DNA of 64,000 nucleotides from Cylicocyclus nassatus. Lineage: Eukaryota; Nematoda; Chromadorea; Rhabditida; Strongylidae. The position numbers and the translations under genes are program-made. Location of the stretch: positions 32,181,441 through 32,245,440 of the forward strand of contig CATQJL010000316.1 of NCBI GenBank assembly GCA_958299035.1, written 5' to 3'. Of this stretch, positions 59,311-64,000 are shown one piece after another (within the stretch, counting starts at the first letter, position 1; every line of letters begins with the position of its first letter). The notes below the pieces were generated by a model that was given only the letters and a program-made list of their open reading frames with translations, was not told where the DNA came from and did no database searches.

Positions 59311-60330
59311 AGCCCACCGTCAGGAAGTCGAAAATGATAAGACAATAACAGAGATGCTTCGTGAGTAACCTACACAGCTCAAAAATAGGAGCTATGAGAA
59401 ACTGAAGTGAACTGCAAGTAATCAACCCGCTTCTAACTACGGAAAAGTGAGCTCGACGTCTGTGTAGTATTCAGCGAACATCCTGATAAATAAAGGATTG
59501 TTTTCATATAAAAGGTATAGTGTGCATCTTGAATCTGCGCGTCAAGCGCAGTCCAGTTTGAAGAGGTAGTCAGCCTATCATGCTTTTGCGTAAAGCTGTC
59601 GTTTTGACGCAGACTTGCAGCCTAACCATTATTTTGAGATCGATTAGAGGCTAGTAACCAATGCCGAACATTTATAATCATAACATATAATAACGGGCTA
59701 AGGATGTTTACGTGACTTTGTGTGTGTGTGTGTGTCTGTTACGAAATTCGTGGGGTGTGTTCCAGCTAGCGTTCTAAGCCCAAATTTTGTATAGCGCAAG
59801 CTACCTGCATGAGAGTCCAACATGCAAAAGCACGAGTAGATTCGTTGAGTGGATCCCTCAGAAATTGCGCGCCAAACGGGTCCACCTGGCTTCTGTACCG
59901 CAAAATTCGGTCCGTATCACCACTTTTTGCAGAGTCGTGGATGAGTTTGGTAAGCAAATGTGCAAGCGATGAAGTTTAGCCAGAAAAGTGGTCGAAAGTT
60001 TACTACATAACGAAAACGGCGCCAAAACGAATTGGTTGTGTAAATGGTCAATTTGCCAAGGTTCTAGCTAAGCGTTTGAGAAGATTTTAGCACAGAGATG
60101 TAGCGGTATCATTACTTTTATGGCGACTATCAAGTCATGACAAATCGAAAAACCTATTCAAATTTGCGTTTGTCTTCCTGCGAAAAGTTTCCACGCGAAA
60201 TCACCGATCTCACGTGAAAAGACTTTCTAAATGAGTGGTTGTTTACATTTTATTCGTGGTAGTCGGAATAGCGCGGTGAGTTCCAGTGCCACGATTTTAC
60301 GAGAATGAGTAAGGCATATAGATGGTAGAG
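59311..60330. other. No gene seen; TG microsatellite
   Basis: Contains a short (TG)n run at 59718-59734. Other ORFs are short and unsupported. Confidence 0.4.
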
Positions 60331-60368
60331 CCAGTGCGAACCTCTGCGAGGCAGAGGTGACGCACTGG
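60331..60368 (+). other. Strong short hairpin
   Basis: CCAGTGCG (60331-60338) pairs with CGCACTGG (60361-60368), and CCTCTGC (60341-60347) with GCAGAGG (60351-60357) across a 3-nt GAG loop, with a small asymmetric internal bulge. Function unknown; too short for a typical miRNA precursor. Confidence 0.5.
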
Positions 60369-60957
60369 TATCAGATAATCAAGGTAAAAAACAAGCTTAT
60401 GGTTTGATTTCCTGGAGATACCTGTTCAATTCAACTGCCCCCGACATGTTGTGAAAATAGTAGTTTTAGAAATGTTCTTATGATCTGCGATGATGTTAAC
60501 GGGTATCCTGAGAAAGCACGATTGCGCTGAATCTCCAAAATAAAACGGTGAGCGATGAAAAATTTCGAAGGCGGGAGCGATCGCAACTTGCATCCCGCAA
60601 CACTCGTCTTGTGTACGATCGATCATCTTTGTTTCAAGACATCAGTTTGCTAGGTTCAAAGACGGACAACATCTCAAGTACTCAAGTGTAGAAGAATTTG
60701 ACACAGCCGTTTTTAACTCTTTTTGTAGAAGTAACGAGTGATAAAACAGTCTGACAGGTTGATTACTGGAAAAGACGTAACACAATGACTTCGTTTTCTA
60801 TTTGTACGATGACAACAGCTTAACTGAACGCATTGTCCCGGCAGATTTTGCGTTTCCACCTCTCTGCATGATTCAAACCTTTTTGACACATAAAACCCTA
60901 ATTTGAGCTTCAAGCGGGGTGGAAAAGAATAATTTTGGGAGTTTACCTAATTCCCAA
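60369..60957. other. No gene seen
   Basis: A 66-codon minus ORF (60426-60626) is open but has no recognisable motif. Confidence 0.3.
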
Positions 60958-61208
60958 ATGCAGCACGAACAAGAGTTTCAAAAAGTTGGGAGCCTGGCAC
61001 GAACACCCTGCCGCCTGTAATTTTTGCTTTGGATAGCATAACGAGGAGAAGGCAGGCGTGGGGTCCCGTCGAACAGATGTCTAGAGGAAAGGCGTCTAGA
61101 GGGCTATTTTTCAACGCGGGGGAATCAACCAGCCGGACTGGGCCTAGAGGTTAATGAGATGACCAGGAACCCCACCACACCTATATCCCCCAGGGCGCGA
61201 ATCTGCCT
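60958..61208. mobile_element. TTAA-type MITE (copy E1)
   Basis: Starts ATGCAGCACG after CCAA and ends CTGCCT before TCAA (61209-61212). Internally it shares CCGGACTGGGCCTAGAGGTT and CCCCCAGGGCGCGA with copy E2, which begins right after the shared TCAA. Confidence 0.5.
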
Positions 61209-61212
61209 TCAA

Positions 61213-61446
61213 AAGCAGCGTCACCCAAAATTTCGCCTCTCGTGTTGGAGCGGTCGCAGTGTCCCGCACCGAACAGACAGATAAAGCCGTCCGAGCGTGC
61301 GCCGATTGGGTTGCGCGCCGGTTCGAAGGCTATTTTCTCTCTGCATAGAGAACATCAACCACCCGGACTGGGCCTGGAGGTTAGTGGGGTGACCGAGAAT
61401 CTCACCACAGATATGTCCCCCAGGGCGCGATGCCGGGACACTGCCT
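61213..61446. mobile_element. TTAA-type MITE (copy E2)
   Basis: Starts AAGCAGCGTCACCC and ends GGGACACTGCCT, before TCAA. Its AAAATTTCGCCTCTCGTG phrase matches copy A at 4921. In tandem with E1. ORFs inside (61242-61454, 61221-61586) are not genes. Confidence 0.6.
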
Positions 61447-62281
61447 TCAAATGAAAGACTTCCATGCATTTTGTGCAGTAGAACAATGCGTGTATTGTTT
61501 ATTCGAATTCCAGCATAAACACGACCAAAATGCGATGTTGTCAGCTCCATTCCTGCAGCAGTAGAGTAATTCAACACTAGCTCCAATGGTTCATCAAAAG
61601 TTCATAATGTAAAACAGAAGCAAACAACGTTTTTGAAAGTGTACAGCTCGATTTTCTGATGTTCCAAGAATTTTTGTTCTATCGAAAGCCAGGCAATTTG
61701 GACGTCGCTTATAAGTAATCTGAGACTATTGGCGACGCGTTCCTGTTTTCTCTAAGACAAAGCTCTCAAATAATCCGGCCAAACTCTATTCTGAGTAATC
61801 CTCCACAAAATGGTAATCGATATTTATTTGAGTCTCGAGCTAAAACAGATATTTTCGGCACAGTAACCCAAAAATATGTTTTGCTCCACATTTTCCGTGC
61901 ATGGAAAAAAGTTGAGATAAGAAGCGCGAAAAGCTCCACTTGATGGTCACCAAAATGTGTGAGTCAACAAATCAAAAAAGTAACAAGAGTCTTCTTCCTG
62001 ATTGGAGCTGATAACTCTAGCTCCTGACTTAAATCGTTGATACCACCAACTATCGTAGGTTTGATAGCTGGTTATCTCATCCATTGTTGCACTAGAACAT
62101 TAACTGACCTCTGCTGCTTTGCTTCGCAAATACTGCTTGAACTCACAATCATAGCGTCTCTCGAACAAGCCAGTTTCTGACGAGCAACGACATCAAATGG
62201 ACCTTTATAACCACGTATTCGCCCTGAAAAGGTGGAATCTATGAAAGATTAGTTGATCCGGTCAATATCGCGCTCAAGAAG
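61447..62281. other. No gene seen
   Basis: Nothing supported. It could contain further decayed BEL/Pao sequence upstream of 62282, but I cannot read it. Confidence 0.3.
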
Positions 62282-62814
62282 ACGATAAGGAATCAGTTCT
62301 TGGACCTTCGGCTTTTGAAAACCCTTATCGTGGAGACTGAAGCTATTTTGAACGTCAGGCCGTTTTTCCAGTGAATTTGGCGAATTCCCACAGCAATATG
62401 GCCACTCGACTTATTGATCTGATTACACCCAAATTTCGGATAGCCCGACTGACCGATAGTATGCCGCAGAAGATTGTAAATGCGGCGAGCGACGTTATCA
62501 TGCGCTCCAGACGCGCTACAGATCCCTACAAACCGATTTAGATAGCTTTTGGGACGTTTGGCAAAAGAATTATCTAGCCGCGCTGGCAGAGAGGGAAAGC
62601 AGGCGCGTTGAACGCCGGACTGGAACGAGATTCATAAGAATGGTGATATTGTGCTTGTCAAACAAGACGCGCTAAGATCAACCTGGCCACTAAGACTTAT
62701 ACTTGAGCTGCACACATCTCGAGATGGCGAAATAAGACCAGCCAGGATCAGAACCGGCAAGAGATGGGTGTTAGATCGATCGATTAACCATCTATTGCCC
62801 TGTGGCAATAGCAC
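62282..62814 (+). mobile_element. BEL/Pao retrotransposon, 3' end of pol (integrase)
   Basis: Broken-frame integrase and C-terminal tail. LKTLIVETEAILNVRP (62321-62365) carries the third acidic residue (Glu) of the DDE core; it is followed by ATRLIDLITPKF, then SFWDVWQKNYLAALAERESR (62543-62602) and, after a frameshift near 62630, NGDIVLVKQDALRSTWPLRL and ending RTGKRWVLDRSINHLLP. The order and spacing match the end of BEL/Pao polyproteins. LTRs were not identified. Confidence 0.8.
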
Positions 62815-62880
62815 GGAAAATCCCTCCTACTTGTGCTTTTCAGGGATACAGTCGCTTCACAAGTTCATAGAGTTTTAATT

Positions 62881-64000
62881 TCGTTCTCATTTCTTTGAAG
62901 AGCACTTGATTTGCGGCAAGGTGCGCACATTATTCAAAAGAGCTGACAATGCTCTTCAAAACAAACTAATCAATTGAGATAAAAGACTGTGCTTTGATTG
63001 CTCAGTCCAAAGAGGGTTTTCTTAAAGGGCAAAAAGAAGCATTTTCGGCATTTGCTCATTTTTTTGAATGCGTTTTGCGGAGATTTTCTTGCCGATTGTG
63101 GACGATAGCGTTTCATCGTTAATATGAGACAAAAAAGGATTAGGTTGCTTCAAAAAACCAAGAGTTTGCAGGATGTTTCCTGAACAAGACTTTTTGCAGG
63201 TTGTGCAGGAGGCTCTGCAATGAAATTTGCTAGACAAGAACAAGACATTACCCATACCGAAGCAACCTGACTGCGTTTAAAGGAAATCCTGCTGCAGAAA
63301 AGGCCTAATAGACAAGCCCAGTATGCTTTTCTGCGCGACAAAACTTGTCCGCCTACGACAACCGCCGTTATAGCTGTCCTGCAAGACTTGACCGGCAGAT
63401 ATATTGGTATCTAATGTGCTCCTGATATCTCGCTCTAGCATATTATCATCATTTCCAATTTATCCAAATCATATAAACGGCGTCTATTTTGATTCTGGGG
63501 CCGATCTCAGGCGCGGGTTAGACGACTTCTTCGGGACCAGACCCGCTGAGTTTTAGAAGAACGGAAATGAAGATCTGATAGGGTGTGGCAGAAGGTTGTG
63601 TGCAACAACAGAACAAACATTGTTGACCGAATTTTGCGAAAATTTTGTCATCTCGTTGATTGATCAAAACCCTATGAACTTATGAAACGACCTAATATTT
63701 AGCCCTTGTGGATAATTTACAAGGCACTTCCAAAGCTTGAAGAATGATGGGACAGATATAGAAGAAAACCCTTGATTTTTTTTCGACGCGCACCGGTTTG
63801 AGTTTTCTAATCTCATCTGCACTTCAAGCTGCTTCGGGTCCTGGCGCAAAAATACCGTTCTCGTTAACGCACGCTCATCGATATAACAAGCGTCACATGA
63901 CTAGTGGTTGCCTAACCATTGTTCGTAGTGGCTCATTCGTTATTAACTTATCTTGTTGAGTGGTCGCTTATCCTTCTTTGTAGACTGTGAATCCTATTGT
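62881..64000. other. No gene seen; fragmentary element ends
   Basis: A TTAGGTTGCTTC (63140) / GAAGCAACCTGA (63260) pair may bound a 130-bp MITE, and AAACGACCTAA at 63685 looks like one end of a mariner-type element whose partner is not in view. No supported gene. Confidence 0.3.

Noticed and set aside
1..64000. CRISPR array, bacterial operons, telomeric TTAGGC arrays, SL1 RNA or 5S rRNA genes
   Set aside because: No regularly spaced repeats with unique spacers and no such RNA or telomere sequence seen; intron-containing genes indicate a eukaryote.

Overview
The window looks like repeat-rich chromosomal DNA of a nematode, probably a strongylid (clade V) worm. The signs are short introns with GT donors and TTTTCAG/TTTTAG acceptors, AT-rich intergenic DNA, mariner-type fold-back elements, and an RTE-class LINE whose degenerate protein I recognise as the hookworm/strongylid type. 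I read everything by eye; gene structures are inferred from splice motifs and reading-frame continuity, not from transcripts. Layout: 0.4-9.1 kb (minus strand) holds the one confidently identified cellular gene, a SAMHD1-type HD-domain dNTP triphosphohydrolase. I can thread it through 13 exons with all catalytic residues present but no N-terminal SAM domain. Its larger introns carry MITEs. From 10 to 32 kb the sequence is mostly non-autonomous DNA elements: a 2.4-kb element with 5-bp target duplications, TTAA-type MITEs, fold-backs and a hAT-like MITE. A few orphan exon-like ORFs with good splice sites lie between them (11.3, 12.3, 25.5, 28.5 kb). From 32 to 39.4 kb there is a LINE graveyard: inverted fragments of a CR1-like LINE (ORF1 region and AP endonuclease), then a 1.63-kb inverted duplication whose arms and 772-bp spacer contain a decayed RTE element. 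From 40.5 to 48.2 kb lie three mariner-type fold-backs, a small two-exon gene with an MGNCC N-terminus (42.7-43.2 kb), and a GC-rich element built on about 22 copies of a 22/23-bp minisatellite. From 48.8 to 52.0 kb there is a decayed PIF/Harbinger transposon with both of its genes, a DDE transposase (plus) and a Myb/SANT-like partner with a KTGGGP motif (minus), arranged convergently. From 54.4 to 58 kb mariner-type palindromic elements are nested inside one another. From 58 kb to the end there are more fold-backs, a TTAA-type tandem pair and the 3' part of a BEL/Pao retrotransposon polyprotein. I saw no operon, rRNA gene, intact tRNA gene or CRISPR array.
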